Shown here: positions 34,639-45,544 of the stretch, piece by piece
Position numbering within the stretch: position 1 is the first letter of the stretch
How the letters are laid out: each line of letters opens with the position of its first letter
Assembly: GCA_031216915.1 (NCBI GenBank)
Contig: CM062296.1
Location: forward strand, 60,253,084-60,317,083
Reading direction: 5' to 3'
From: Pictodentalium vernedei
Lineage: Eukaryota > Mollusca > Scaphopoda > Dentaliida > Dentaliidae
DNA length: 64,000 bases
Notes under the pieces: model-generated
Seen by the model: only the letters and a program-made list of their open reading frames with translations
Told to the model about the DNA's origin: nothing
Databases searched by the model: none
Made by a program: the position numbers and the translations under genes

Positions 34639-34712
34639 TTAGGTTTTATGGTTGGGTTACCAGGTTCTATTTTACAAGTGAAGCAGACTCTGTTTTCCCA
34701 CAGTTAAGGGCC
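34581..34712 (-). mobile_element. (TTTA)n tail plus SINE family 2 fragment
   Basis: About 60 bp of uninterrupted TTTA repeat (34582-34640) is followed by 'ggttaccaggttctatttta' and 'gtgaagcagactctgttttc', which match SINE family 2 in reverse. The array is probably an expanded SINE tail. Confidence 0.7.
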
Positions 34713-34726
34713 TATATAAGTAATGA

Positions 34727-34984
34727 AATTTTGTTTATTTTGAAAATTCTCACCTCTGATATTCATTCAATTCAAATTAAATATACACAAAATGTACATC
34801 AAAATGAAGGTTGGGATGTATAGAACACGAAACACACGTGTAATCAGCTCATAGAGTCGACAGTAGGCACCACTGGTTCCTGGAAGTCTGCTGTCGTATT
34901 CGCACCCGAACTGATAATTTAATAATATTTCACGAAAACAACTTGTGGCCAAATGTGCTTTACATATCCAAAAACAAAGCTAGG
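34727..34984 (+). repeat. Long inverted repeat, left arm
   Basis: A 258-bp arm that is the reverse complement of 35392-35649 at roughly 90% identity by eye, including 'gtcgacagtaggcaccactg' and 'acttgtggccaaatgtgctt'. Each arm contains an equivalent open frame (LPGTSGAYCRLYEL), as expected from arm similarity alone. Confidence 0.92.
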
Positions 34985-35391
34985 GGATAAAAATTCTTCA
35001 AAACACGGCGACAGAGCTGCATTGGGGAAAATTCCAAAGCCTCTGCTTTTGTTTACGTATGAGTATACTTTCGATTTCCGGTCGACGTCATCGGACAGAA
35101 AAGCATGTAAAAACAACGCCGTCTAAAATCAAATGATGAAAAAGATCGCCTTCATACAGTATACTGTTATTAGATAGAGATTGCACAGTTGCCATATTCA
35201 ATGCAAGGTATCATGATACCTGTCGAAATTTCTTAGAATTATGATTTTGTTTTTCGATGGAAATTCGTGGTAACGAGTGATTTGCGCATGTCTGTCGAGC
35301 ATGGAAACCATCTTCAATACAAAATGCAGAGAGTGTTGTCCTTTTCCAAAATACAGTCCTATCGCTGTTTTCGAAAGAAGTGTTTTGAATG

Positions 35392-35649
35392 CCTAGCTTT
35401 GTTCTTGGATATGTAAAGCACATTTGGCCACAAGTTGTTTTCCTGAAATAATATTAAATTATCAGTTCTGGTGCGAATACGGTAGCAGACTTCCAGGAAC
35501 CAGTGGTGCCTACTGTCGACTCTATGAGTTGCTTACATATGTGTTTCGTGTTCTATACATCCCAACCTTCATTTTTATGTATAATTTGTGTATATTTAAT
35601 CATAATTTAAGGAATATGAGAGGTGAGAATTTCAAAATAAACAAAAATT
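35392..35649 (-). repeat. Long inverted repeat, right arm
   Basis: Partner of 34727-34984, separated by a unique 407-bp spacer. It ends exactly where a 5'-truncated SINE begins (35650). The arms have no terminal duplication that I can see. Confidence 0.92.
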
Positions 35650-35860
35650 GCACGTCGATGGTGCGCCTGTGCTGCAGTGTGGAGTTCGATGTTGGAGAGC
35701 TGGCAGCTGCTCGTCGTTGCTCGGTGGTTCTCTCCGGGTACTCCGGCTTCCTCCACCCGTAAAACTGTCACGATCATGATTAGCCATTGTGCATAAGTAT
35801 GTGACCTTAAACACCAATAAATAAATAAATAAATAAATAAATAAAAATAAATAAATAAAT
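35650..35860 (+). mobile_element. tRNA-derived SINE (family 1) 3' half
   Basis: It begins at 'gcacgtcgatggtgcgcc' in the middle of the family body, has the conserved block 'ctccggcttcctccacccgt' and the tail variant 'gtgaccttaaacaccaataa' with a long (AAAT)n. It is truncated at the junction with the long inverted repeat. Confidence 0.9.
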
Positions 35861-36029
35861 ATTGGGAAATAATTGCTTATAACGGGAAGACTTCAAAGTT
35901 GACTGATATTTCCCTGTAGGAATTTGGGGACATTTTGGCTCCAGTGTTTGGGCACCCATACTTGTAACAGATAGCAATTCGTCCCTGGGTCCGCCCCTGG
36001 TCAAAATACTGAAATTTCAAATGCCAATT

Positions 36030-36140
36030 TCGCCCATACTGCAACTAGGAATTGAACCGATGTCATCTAGTTTGACAGAGCTCATTGAGCTCTGTCAAAC
36101 AAGATGGAATTGGTTCAATTCCCAGTTGCATTATGGGAAA
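36030..36140. repeat. Hairpin with TTTGACAGAGCTC core
   Basis: A core 'tttgacagagctc' att 'gagctctgtcaaa' is flanked by imperfect arms 'gcaactaggaattgaacc' and 'ggttcaattcccagttgc'. The same core with different outer arms occurs at 49147-49221. Its apex GAGCTCATTGAGCTC equals that of MITE B1. Confidence 0.88.
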
Positions 36141-36249
36141 AAGGTGCAGAATTAGATTTTGATATTCCAACATCAGTATACAGAGGTTAACTACAGTGAT
36201 AAAACGAGTAAGAAGTTACACACACACACAGATTGGCCCGGCACATTAT

Positions 36250-36820
36250 AGACCATTTTTACATAGCGCCATCTTACATCCGGGACTCGATATGCCCGAA
36301 AAATCAGCCATTCAGATTTATTGAAAATGGCACCCACATCTGCTGTACAGTACTGAACGTTGCATTGACATCGTTTGTTTCCACTTGATAAATATTTTTG
36401 TCATTGCTGTCGTTCTTTTGAAACAAAATTCGATTGTGGGCCTGCCTGCCGTTCTTCGAACGAAGCATTTTAGCTTTAAAGGAGCGAAGGTAGATTGTAG
36501 TTGAGGGTTATGAGCCTTGCGACGAACGTCGGCACGAACATGAAGGATTGGAGCACAAAATGATACGTGTGGAATGTACAACATGTAACATCGAAAAATA
36601 CACAAATTTCTAACACCCAACCTTTGTTCTCTTTGGGGATGAGAACTAACGCAGATAAGGTAAATTGCCGAATTTTAATTGATAAAACGGAGAAGAAAAA
36701 CGAAGCTTACAATGCCGGTCAGCAGTTCAGTACACGCGTGTGCAATGTTGATAAATAAAGCCGGTTTGTTCGAGCGTATGGAGTCCCGGATGTAAGATGG
36801 CGCAATATAAAAATTGTCTG
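36250..36820. mobile_element. MITE with 'catcttacatccgg' termini
   Basis: Inverted ends of about 43 bp: both contain 'gcgccatcttacatccggga' or its complement (36270 and 36783). No duplication could be settled. The inner part near 36363-36395 has a relative near 61915-61935 ('gttgtttgtttacc'). No transposase frame. Confidence 0.65.
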
Positions 36821-37233
36821 TTAGGCACGAGTCCACCCGTGGCATTTTACAAACGGGGTCATTTGACCCGCAATGTCCAGCAAAACTTGTATGAAGAAAC
36901 CATTCCGTGCTAAAAAGAATTTGATATGAATTCTGCATTTTTCCGGAATAAATTGAGTGTCTGTTGTGTTTTCACTTGTAAATCGCAGTTCAAACTTCAA
37001 ATCACTGTGTGTTCTTTACTTGGATTGGCATATAAGGAAATTATACGTGCACGAGAATGGTATTAAACTTGTACAGTGTAACCATCATTTATTTATTAGT
37101 GCTTAATGTCACATCAGCGTTTGATAAAATGGTGTTTCGTGTAAAATGGGCCACTATCTTAAATGTACTAAAGCAATCAGTCGGATTAGTAGAAAGATTT
37201 CTGCGCACCTTTGTCGCGCCGAGACGATGTGGG
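36821..37233. other. Unassigned sequence
   Basis: Nothing recognised. 'atttatttattagtgcttaa' near 37088 looks like the very end of a SINE tail. Confidence 0.35.
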
Positions 37234-37241
37234 GTTGATTG

Positions 37242-37700
37242 TAGTACTGAAAAGGTTAACCGGATAATCGGTTTGAAACCAGTTAGCTATTTAACCGATT
37301 AGAAAAACCGTCAACCGTCAACCAGTTATCCGAAGTATCGACAGTGATCGTTATTCCACGTTTAAAACGTTGTAAATCTGCCGCTTCTCCATTGAGATAG
37401 ATTACACATACTGAGAAATAATCGAATTTAGCGTTCAAGACTTCGTTAATGATCGGCAGTTTCCGTGAGTAATGAGTAATCGCAGAAACTATTCCGCAGT
37501 GTGTATACAAACGAACGTTGTCGAGTACTCGACAACGTTCGTTTGAAAACATACAGGGGAATAGTTTGAGAATACTGTTTTCCAATTCCTATAGTTTTGA
37601 TCCCATATTCGGTGAAATGATGGCCACGGATAACCGGATATTATCCGGTTATAGCTCTCGGTTAGTCGGTTACGAACATAAGCCAACCGTTTCAGCCCTA
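37242..37700. mobile_element. hAT-type MITE with 8-bp duplication GTTGATTG
   Basis: Termini TAGTACTGAAAAGGTTAACC and the complement of TAGGGCTGAAACGGTTGGCT, flanked by GTTGATTG at 37234-37241 and 37701-37708. The central palindrome at about 37509-37544 is 'cgaacgttgtcgagtactcg' onward. Internal copies of 'ggataatcggt' type repeats lie near both ends. Confidence 0.9.
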
Positions 37701-37708
37701 GTTGATTG

Positions 37709-38578
37709 ATGCCTTACAAGCTGCGTCCGACGCCTTTTGCTGTATACTGATTTGGTATGCCACGTTCGGAAAGAAGAAAAGGAGCCAAAAATTCTTCGAA
37801 GTCCAAATTAGCGCCACTTGTGTATCTTCTTGGGTGGTGGTGGTGGTTGGGAGGGGGAGACTATCGTTTTTGTTGGCGTGTTTGGAATATAGTTGTGGAG
37901 TTGTAGTGCTGGAGGACTGATCAGAGTAGGGAGATCAAATAGGTCTTGTTCTCAACGAAGCCTATGGCTGTTGAACGTATCTGACTCTTCTAGTGTCACT
38001 CTTGTTATTTCGACTTACTTTTTGCGTCGTTCCTCAACGTTTGAATGTAGTCTCTTACGTGCATGTTGTTTATCTACCGTATTTTCCCTCGTCTTTCCTA
38101 ACCTTCCTCCTCGACCGAATGTTCCCTGTTCTGAGCGGGACACTGGTTTGGAGAAACTGTAGCAGTTATGACTGGATAGGTTTGAGGGGCATTATACGGA
38201 ACCAAAGACAGGTCTCCTCCTCCATCTCATATCCAGCAGAAGAATGAGTTGGGCTGGAGATTGACTTGACTCCTGCGAATTGATGTACTCCGACCACTCC
38301 CCCTGTGAGGAACGGGACGTGCTGGACATAAATAAGCCAGTGGTGCAAGGCGTGATCCATTCAATGTCTCTTTTTCTGTCTCATCTCTTCTTTTCCATCT
38401 TCCCCATCTCCAAGTACTCAGACAGTCGACGGACATCGCGGAGTCTTGCGGAAGGTCCTTTTTTCTCTTTCTTCCTCATTCTGTCCATTATCTGTTATAG
38501 TTTGTCTGCCGTTAATTCACGAGAGATGCTTCCAGTCGGCTTCCGTATCACTTGGAGGGTATTAAGTGATGCGATACA
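37709..38578. other. Unassigned sequence
   Basis: No domain is seen in the several overlapping frames here. It leads into a SINE-type 3' tail at 38579 without any recognisable SINE body. It could be the 3' end of a LINE using the same tail, but I found no reverse-transcriptase motif. Confidence 0.35.
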
Positions 38579-38735
38579 AGGTGACCCTGGCTGCTGAAAG
38601 TGTCATTAAACCCTAATATACATGCACAATTAAGTGGTGATAGCAGTAATGATACAAGTAGTTTAATGAATAATGTGCTTCAACTCGAATTAACTCTAGC
38701 TGTTGAAAGTGTCGTTAAACCCCAATAAACAAAGA
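38579..38735 (+). mobile_element. Two SINE-type 3' tail fragments
   Basis: 'gtgaccctggctgctgaaag' plus 'cattaaaccctaata' at 38580-38616, and 'gctgttgaaagtgtcgttaa' plus 'accccaataaacaaag' at 38698-38735. Only the last 40 bases of the family 1 consensus are present in each. Confidence 0.7.
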
Positions 38736-38924
38736 ATACTGTGAACATCAACATGTTTAGCATAAATAAAGACGAAACGAATAATAAAAATGAGATTTAT
38801 TAAAACGTTTACTAAAAATGGTGTTCCAAACAGCCAACACCTTTTAACTAGACCTTGAGAACATGGAGGGTGGATTCATATGGAAACACAGATGTAGTGG
38901 AAGGTCCACTTGGAAAATAACACT

Positions 38925-39530
38925 CGGATGGGATGAGAACGAGTGTTTTGGGGTGTGGTACAAAATTCAAGATGGTCACCAGCAGCCACTGTACCAAAAT
39001 TAGTGCAATCAGTCTTTCTACAGAACTTCTGTATGAAAGTTCTGATTTGAATAAATTTTTGTATGAATGTTTAGTAAAATGGAATACATCACATACAGTA
39101 TGGGTCTTTTTCTCGTGCAGAAATTATGCAAATTAGATGAATTTTGATTTATTTAGTGCTACTTATACACTGTAAGTGCATATGTCAATACGGCTCGGGC
39201 TAAAGGCTGTATTTATCAACCGATCTTCACGAAACTCCTTGGGTACCTTTGTTATCACCTTGGGACGAGAACGAGTGTTTCTGAGTGCGGTCCAAAATTC
39301 AAGATGGCTGCCAGTGGCCATTTTGTACCGAAATTAGGTCCAATCAGTTTTTTGTCACAACTTCTATACAGCTCGTATTTATGAACTGATCTTCACGAAA
39401 CTTATTGGGTACCTTTGTTTTCACCTTGAGACAGGAAAGAGTGTGTTTTGGGGTGCCTTTGTTATCACTGTTCTATGAGAACAAATATTTTGGGGTTCAG
39501 TCAGACCCACTCTGGGACTCAAAGATTTCT
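38925..39530. repeat. Degenerate tandem repeats
   Basis: Units marked by 'gagaacgagtgttt' (38936 and 39266), 'caaaattcaagatggt/c' and 'gatcttcacgaaactc' (39222 and 39387). Irregular spacing and divergence indicate an old array. Confidence 0.65.
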
Positions 39531-39889
39531 TTTCTAGTTTAGCATCTGACTGTCACCCACCTTTACAATACTTTACCTATACATTTGTTACAGGCAACGG
39601 TCAGTATTTATGTACAGACCGTTACAATACTTTATATGTACCTTTGTTATCAGGTCATTACCTAGATGTTTGTCATGGCTGTGTCACGTACTATTCATGT
39701 ACATGTCTTGACAAGTTGAGCTACAGTGTCAGTGACTCTTTCATTGTAGGTTCTGCTCTACGAAACTGCTCATGATTGTTCACTGGGACGAGCTGAAAAT
39801 TCATGTGAAGTTTTTGCAGTTTCTACTCATAATCCGAACTCCCCCACCTCCACCTTAAAGAAAAAAAACCCATATTGAACCTTTTTCTC

Positions 39890-40497
39890 CAAACCTTACC
39901 TAACGAATCGGCCACACCCGCCCACGTTGTTTACAAATTGAGCTGTTGAAAAAATATTGTTTTCAAAACATACCAACAAAACCATATCGTGTGACCCCGA
40001 GAGTGCGGTTGGCTCAGTAGTTGCGGTATTGAACTTCAAACCGAAAGGTCGACGATTCGATCCCCGCCAGGGGTCACTGTGTTGTGTCCTTGGGCAAGAC
40101 GCTTAATCCCGATTGCTCACGTGGGGGCTGGGTGGCGCTGTGTACTAAGGCGTGCTGCACGTCGATGATGCACTTGTTTTCAACCAATGCTAACCCTGCT
40201 TGTGCGGAGTTAGTACGTTGGGGAGTCTGACAGTTGCTCACCGCTGCTTGGTGGTTCTCTCCGGTTACTCCGGCTTCCTCCACTCGTAAAACTTTGACCC
40301 TGGCTGTCGAAAGTGTAGTTAAACCCCAATAAATAAATACATAATCGTGTGACCCCTCATTGGAACGAGCTCGGCGAGCTCGTTCCAATGAGGGGCAACA
40401 TAATATGGGTTTATTGACATTTTTTTAAAAATTTAAGAAAAAAAATAATATTTAAAATAATAAATTTTGATATCGTGTGCCTTGGGTAAAGAATTAA
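39890..40497 (+). mobile_element. piggyBac-like MITE, subfamily B (B3), split by a SINE
   Basis: The left end is eroded ('ccaaaccttacctaacgaat'). The right end 'ttgggtaaagaattaa' shares its TTAA with the next element. The core 'ttggaacgagctcggcgagc' sits after the SINE insertion. The variable pair is A:T. Confidence 0.88.
39999..40343 (+). mobile_element. tRNA-derived SINE (family 1, Arg-like head) with 13-bp duplication
   Basis: Full length, from 'gagagtgcggttggctcagt' (A box) and 'ccgaaaggtcgacgattcga' (B box) to the tail CCCCAATAAATAAATAC. It is flanked by ATCGTGTGACCCC at 39986-39998 and 40344-40356. It inserted into the left arm of MITE B3, so it is younger than that MITE. Confidence 0.95.
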
Positions 40498-41195
40498 CCC
40501 TTTATCTACCGTAACCGTCATAACCAGCCATTTTTTTCATTAAAAAAATCACCATTCAAGTTTTATTAATTTTTGGCTCGCAGTACATTGCTTTTGAACA
40601 CTCCTACCAGTTGGGTGGAGGGTGGGGGGGGGGGGGGGGGGAGCATGAGCGTGTATCGCAGGCTTGACATTTTCAGGAGAGCCATTTATTCGCTCGCGTT
40701 CTGCTCGCCTTAAAAAAATTGAGGAGGTCGAAAACTAGCCCCCCTGGCCTTAGAAAATAATAATTATAATAACAACCTATTCCTAACAATCCACATCTTT
40801 TCAAATCTCTGGTATTTTAGTGGTATCTCCATGTTGAGGCCCGGAGATATGGGAGGAGAGGGGCAGTGTAGACGTCTCAGGGAGACTACCTTGTTAGCAG
40901 CACCAGTTAACATGCTGTTACATGCACAAAGCCCCCAAGGCAGAATTCATTAACAGTAAAACTTCATTTTGCCACTTTTGGCGTTTGTAAGCTTGAGGAG
41001 AGCTATTCGCCCCCAGGCCATGTGAGGGGGTGATTATTAGCGCTCCTATATTCTTAAGTATGTCAGACCTGGTATTGATAGGGGCTATCAGTTGTATTTT
41101 TTTCTTGGGAGTGGGGGCGTGAAATAAGAAATTTTCAGTTAATGTATAAAAATTTGAAAGTGTCATCACCTATATCCGCGTTGGTGAAAGGTTAA
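40494..41195. mobile_element. Probable piggyBac-like MITE (C3), split
   Basis: TTAACCCTTTATCTACCGTA on the left and GTTGGTGAAAGGTTAA on the right. The interior is diverged and mostly taken up by a G-run (about 40623-40642) and the insertion 40658-41072. The left TTAA is shared with B3, so one element probably inserted at the other's terminal TTAA. Confidence 0.5.
40658..41072. mobile_element. Non-autonomous DNA element with 4-bp duplication, copy 2
   Basis: Same family as 21933-22377: 'tcaggagagc' then 'atttattcgctcgcg', 'gaaaactagc' and 'cttgttagcag'. Termini GCAGGCTTGACATTTTCAGG and the complement of CCAGGTCTGACATACTTAAG. The flanks tatc/tatt agree at three of four positions. Confidence 0.75.
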
Positions 41196-41728
41196 TCATT
41201 AAAAGTTTTAACGCAGTTCTGTTTGTTTGTCATGTAAAGTACTAACCTACTGAACAGTAGTGCAAGCCTGCTGCTGGTTACGTAACTTGATGTACGGCTG
41301 TCTTGGTTTGCGACTACCAGCGACACCACGTGATGCTCTGCACGCAATCCCTTGCCCGAGGGCACCGCCGACAGTTGACAAAGAAACATATTGTTCGTAC
41401 ACGGCACAAGTGTCTCTATTCAATTTCTGTTTCGTAGTAAAGATCATGACACCACGTAGATAAATTAGGATATATAATTAGAGACTAGATGATACGATAT
41501 GAAAAATTATATTTTGGTGGCTGCCTATTAATTGACACTGGTGGATCGGGACAACTCAGAAACCCTTGGCGTGAAAGACAAAGTCGATGCGTCAGAATGC
41601 AAGGTGGGTCGGTCTGTAGGGGTGGCTCCGTCTATTATTAAACGATTTTATGTCTGTACAGTGGACCGACAACGTGCTCTCAAGTGGAATGTTGTAGCCT
41701 TTTTAGATAACATAACAAGCCTTCAGAA

Positions 41729-42263
41729 TAGGACTGTCACGATTTTTAAATTTAGCAATCGATTAATCGTCGCAAATAATCGATAATAATCGATTAATCG
41801 TACCTAAATGCCCACCCCCCTCCCTCTCTTTGAAGTCGATAAAAATGAAGTTCAAGTCAGTTGACCTTCCTCAAGGAAACAACGAAGAGGATCCTTTTTT
41901 AGGTACATTCAAAGCTTTGATGTTCTTAACTTTTGAACCATCAGTGTAACAATCAAGACCGGTCGGCAGTTGCGAACTTCGCAACTGCCGACCGGTCTTG
42001 ATTATTACACTGACGGTTCAAAAGTTCAGAACATCAAAGCTTTGATGAATGTACCTGAAAGACAATTGCGTCCAACAGCTTCTTGGGGGTTTAACATCGA
42101 TGTTCTTAACTCTTTACCTTTAGAAACAATAGTTTTTTCATCAAATTTTCTTTTAATTATTAAACGTCTAAAACGGGATACAATTTACCGATTATTCGAC
42201 AACGAAAAATACAAATCGATTTCGCCGTGACCGATCAACAGTCGATTAATCGTGACAGCCCTA
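41729..42263. mobile_element. hAT-type MITE with 8-bp duplication CTTCAGAA
   Basis: Termini TAGGACTGTCACGATTTTTA and the complement of TAGGGCTGTCACGATTAATC, flanked by CTTCAGAA at 41721-41728 and 42264-42271. Subterminal 'atcgattaatcg' repeats are typical. The central palindrome at about 41904-42053 has arms over 70 bp with apex 'cagttgcgaacttcgcaact'. Confidence 0.93.
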
Positions 42264-42446
42264 CTTCAGAACCCATCTTACAAACCACAATTTTCAAAAG
42301 CAAAATAGTTTATGAGTTTATTTGTGAAACCGAATGTACCATTTAGATATTTTTTACACTAAGCGCTTATAATTTTTCTTGTGATTAAGTTTTGGTTAGA
42401 ATACTGTCACGAACCTGGTCGTGCATTCTACTTCCATGTAATGGGA

Positions 42447-42865
42447 GCATGTGGCTCAATGGTTGAAGCTTTGGACTTTCAACCGAATAGTCGACGGTTC
42501 AATCCTGACCAGCGTTAACTGTGTTGTGGGGTACTGTGGCTCAGTAGGTAGAAGTGCAGGTTGCAAGCCTAGAGGTTCTCGGTTCGAATCCCACTTGTGG
42601 CAACCGTGTTGTGTTCTTGGAAAAGACACTTCACCCCATTGTCCACGTGGGGGCGCGGTCGTGTTGTGTACTAAGGCGTACTGCACGTCGATGGTGCACT
42701 TGTCTTCAACCAATGCTAACCCTGCTTGTGTATGTTGGGGAGCCTGACAGTTGCTCGCCGTTGCTCGGTGGTTCTCTCCGGGTACTCCGGCTTCCTCCAC
42801 CCGTAAAACTGCCCGACACGATGTGACCCGGCTGTTGAAAGTGTCGTTGAACCCCAATAAACAAC
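42447..42865 (+). mobile_element. tRNA-derived SINE with two tandem heads
   Basis: The first head is Arg-like ('catgtggctcaatggttgaa', 'cgacggttcaatcctgacc'). At about 42530 a second, Cys-like head starts ('ctgtggctcagtaggtagaa', 'caggttgcaagcc', 'ctcggttcgaatccc'), and the standard body and tail follow. Both heads keep A- and B-box-like sequences. It is either a dimeric head or an insertion of one SINE at the head of another. Confidence 0.88.
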
Positions 42866-42927
42866 CATAAACAAACAAACTTCCTCGTGTCTGTTCATAT
42901 GAATATATTCAGTGTATATTCATTCCG

Positions 42928-44125
42928 TTTTAGCTCACCTGACTGAAAGTCGATGATCATTCTGATCACGACTTTCCCGTCGTGCATGCGGTGTTTGGGT
43001 CTTTTTCTCCCAAACCACTAGCCACATTTTAATGAAATTTCACACGAGTGGTGGTTATATAGGGGCATTGGGGTTTTTCTTCAAATTGGGTTCCTCCTAT
43101 ATTGAGGAGGGGGTGGGTCCAAAATGCCCCAATTCTTTTAAAAATCTTCTCATGAACCAGTTATAGCAGAGACTTGTTGATATTTGATATACAGCTTCCT
43201 TTTCAGGTGTAGACTCAAGTTGGTTCAAGAGAAGTTCGAGGGGCAATATCTGTCGTCGTTACGGGAGGAGCAAGAATTTTTGCCCCGCCCAAAATTTCTA
43301 TTTTTCTAGCACAGAGGCCGATTTGAACCAAATTTGATATGAAGTATTAATGGGTCACAAGTACTTGATTTATGCCAAGAATTGTTTTTAAAATCCCCTG
43401 TGGAAACCACAGGTGCTAAAAATAGAAAAACATTCAAACGTCCATATCTCCAAAACTAGACGGCACTGAGAATTCTTATTTGGCGTGAAGCTTCCTTTGG
43501 ACCAACAGAGTGGAATGGTCTAAAAGAATTACTATCGGTTTTATCATAGGGTGCTTTTTCGGGACTTTGAAAAAATGCTGAGTCAGCATTTTTTAACACT
43601 GTGGGTAATGGGGAAACATTTACGACCCTTATTTTCCCAAACTACTGCTCGAAAAGCTTTCAAATTTCACATATAACACCTTTGGAAGATGGTTTCACAT
43701 GTGTGTTGAAATCAAATCCCTGGGTCCATATTTGGGCTCTCTATGGGAGCCCAAATGTTTAAATTAGTGCAGTATGAGGAATATTCTTTAAAAATCTTCT
43801 TCAGATCCACCAATCAGAATCTTTTGATATCTGGTATGCAGCATCCTTAGGGGGGGGGGGGTGGGGGTGGGGGGGATTCAAGTTTGTTCAAGCCAAGTCC
43901 CTGGGTTCATATTTGGGCGCGAGAGCCCGAATAATAACTTAGTTCAAAGTGAGGAATTTTCTTTAAAAATCTGCATCTTCAGATCCAGCAGTCGGAATGT
44001 TTGGATATTTGGTATATGGTTTTCTTAATGGGGTAGATGCAAGTTTGTTCAAATCAGGACCCTCGGTTGATATTTGTCAGTGTCAGGTGAGCGCTTTCGG
44101 GGCAGCTCAGGCTCCTTGGGGGCGG
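42928..44125 (-). mobile_element. Bivalve-type dispersed element, copy 2
   Basis: The reverse-oriented partner of 22997-25403, from 'ttttagctcacctgactgaa' to 'gtcaggtgagcgctttcggg'. It is about 1.2 kb, lacks the nested MITEs and shows fewer internal tandem units. A G-run near 43850 disrupts one unit. No coding capacity. Confidence 0.8.
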
Positions 44126-44511
44126 GGGGGGGGGGAGGCGAAGTATTTATAGTTTATATTTTATAATGGGTTTCAGGGGTTTTCCGATATTTCAATGCAT
44201 CCCTACGGGTTGTTCGAAACCATATCAATAATGTCGTCCTTCCACGAGACCTGTACTAAGGTTGATGCAAACCTCATGAAATAAACAGCACTTGGTGAAT
44301 TTGTGGACTCGGACAATCAGACCTTTCAACCTGCAGTCGTAATCCTTAAACCCTTACAACATTTTTTAAGATAATAATTTATCAACACCTTCTACGTAAG
44401 TGTACAGCCACAGATGACTCGGCACTGTTTCTGCATCATTTCAGGCAGCCAACAACGATGTAGAAATATTGCCAACATTAATGTAGCATGTTGTTTCAGT
44501 TCTTATATAAA

Positions 44512-45125
44512 CCTTTGAACCCGAGAGACCGCTTTTCCAGTCCAGGAGCGTGATAAGTCATAATTTCATTAATTAGAATGACTGCTAAGTGAATGTGTGG
44601 GGATAGACCAATCATTATTTTCAACGTATAGCCCTGGAGGCTGCACGTTGAAAATATTAATCGGTCTACATCAAATGATCAATATGATTCGCCCAATTAC
44701 TGCCGTTGGGAGCGCGGTGGCTCAGTAGGTAGAGGTGCAGGCTGCAAGCCGAGAGGTCCTCGTTTCGAATCTCACCTGCGGCAACCGCGTTGTGTCCTTG
44801 GGCAAGGCACTTCACCCCCATTGCCCATGTGGGGGCACGATGACGCCGTGTACTAAGGCGTACTGCACGTCGACGGTTCGCATGTCTTCAACCAATCTAA
44901 CCCTGCCCGTGCTGCAGTGTGGAGTTACGATGTTGGGGAGCTGGCAGCTGCTCGTCGTTGCTCGGTGGTTCTCTCCGGGTTCTCCGGCTTCCTCCACCCG
45001 TAAAACTGTCACGGTCATGATTAGCCATTGTGCATAAATATGTGACCTTAAACATCAATAAATAAATATATAAATTACTGCCGTTGAACTGACATGGAAG
45101 ATATCAATAGGGTTCAAAAGGTTAA
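44512..45125. mobile_element. piggyBac-like MITE, subfamily D (D3), split by a SINE
   Basis: It starts 'aacctttgaacccgagagac', with the hairpin 'tagaccaatcattattttca' near 44605 and its inverse near 44655, and ends 'ggttcaaaaggttaa'. That terminal TTAA is also the first TTAA of MITE A6. Confidence 0.75.
44709..45072 (+). mobile_element. tRNA-derived SINE (family 1, Cys-like head) with 14-bp duplication
   Basis: Full length: 'gagcgcggtggctcagtagg', 'caggctgcaagccgagaggt', body, conserved block, and the tail variant 'gtgaccttaaacatcaataa'. It is flanked by AATTACTGCCGTTG at 44695-44708 and 45073-45086, inside MITE D3. Confidence 0.96.
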
Positions 45126-45373
45126 CCCTTTACCCAACGTAACGTTCAAAAACCGACCAGCCTAATTCACAAAAATCGACAATAAATTTTCATTATTATT
45201 TTCATTTTTTGTCTCAAAAACATAGGTTATGACTCTCATTGGAACGAGCTCCTCGAGCTCGTTCCAATGAGGGTCATAACTTATGTTTTTGGGGCAAAAA
45301 GTGAAAAAAAAATAGTTATTCAAGAATTTTGTTTGCAAGTGTCGTCTACTTTTCATGTTAGGTAAAGAGTTAA
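45122..45373 (+). mobile_element. piggyBac-like MITE, subfamily A (A6)
   Basis: TTAACCCTTTACCCAACGTA to TTAGGTAAAGAGTTAA, variable pair A:T, loop CTC. It abuts D3 through a single TTAA, as expected if it inserted at D3's terminal target site. Confidence 0.93.
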
Positions 45374-45544
45374 GGAAGAATACAGTGGGTGATAACATTT
45401 TCAAAGCAATGTGATTTGGCAGTTTGTGGCTGTGTGAGGACTAATGGGTTCAGGGGCGGGGTCAGTGTATTATTTTGTCTCCAACGCATATTAAATATGG
45501 CCGTTTCCGTTTCCAAAATATGTCCTTCCCCGCGAGAACCCCGA

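Noticed and set aside
34767-35762. Conserved 60-residue frame (LPGTSGAYCRLYEL) in both arms of the long inverted repeat as a gene pair
   Set aside because: Arm similarity alone explains it; no known motif, and the right copy runs into SINE sequence.
42456-42878. 140-codon minus-strand frame and similar frames at 40074, 48233, 49951 and 57030
   Set aside because: They are antisense or sense readings of SINE family 1 and recur wherever the SINE does.
44709-44790. tRNA-Cys or tRNA-Arg genes at SINE heads
   Set aside because: The anticodon-stem pairs are broken, and the heads are always followed by the SINE body and tail; tRNA-derived, not tRNA genes.
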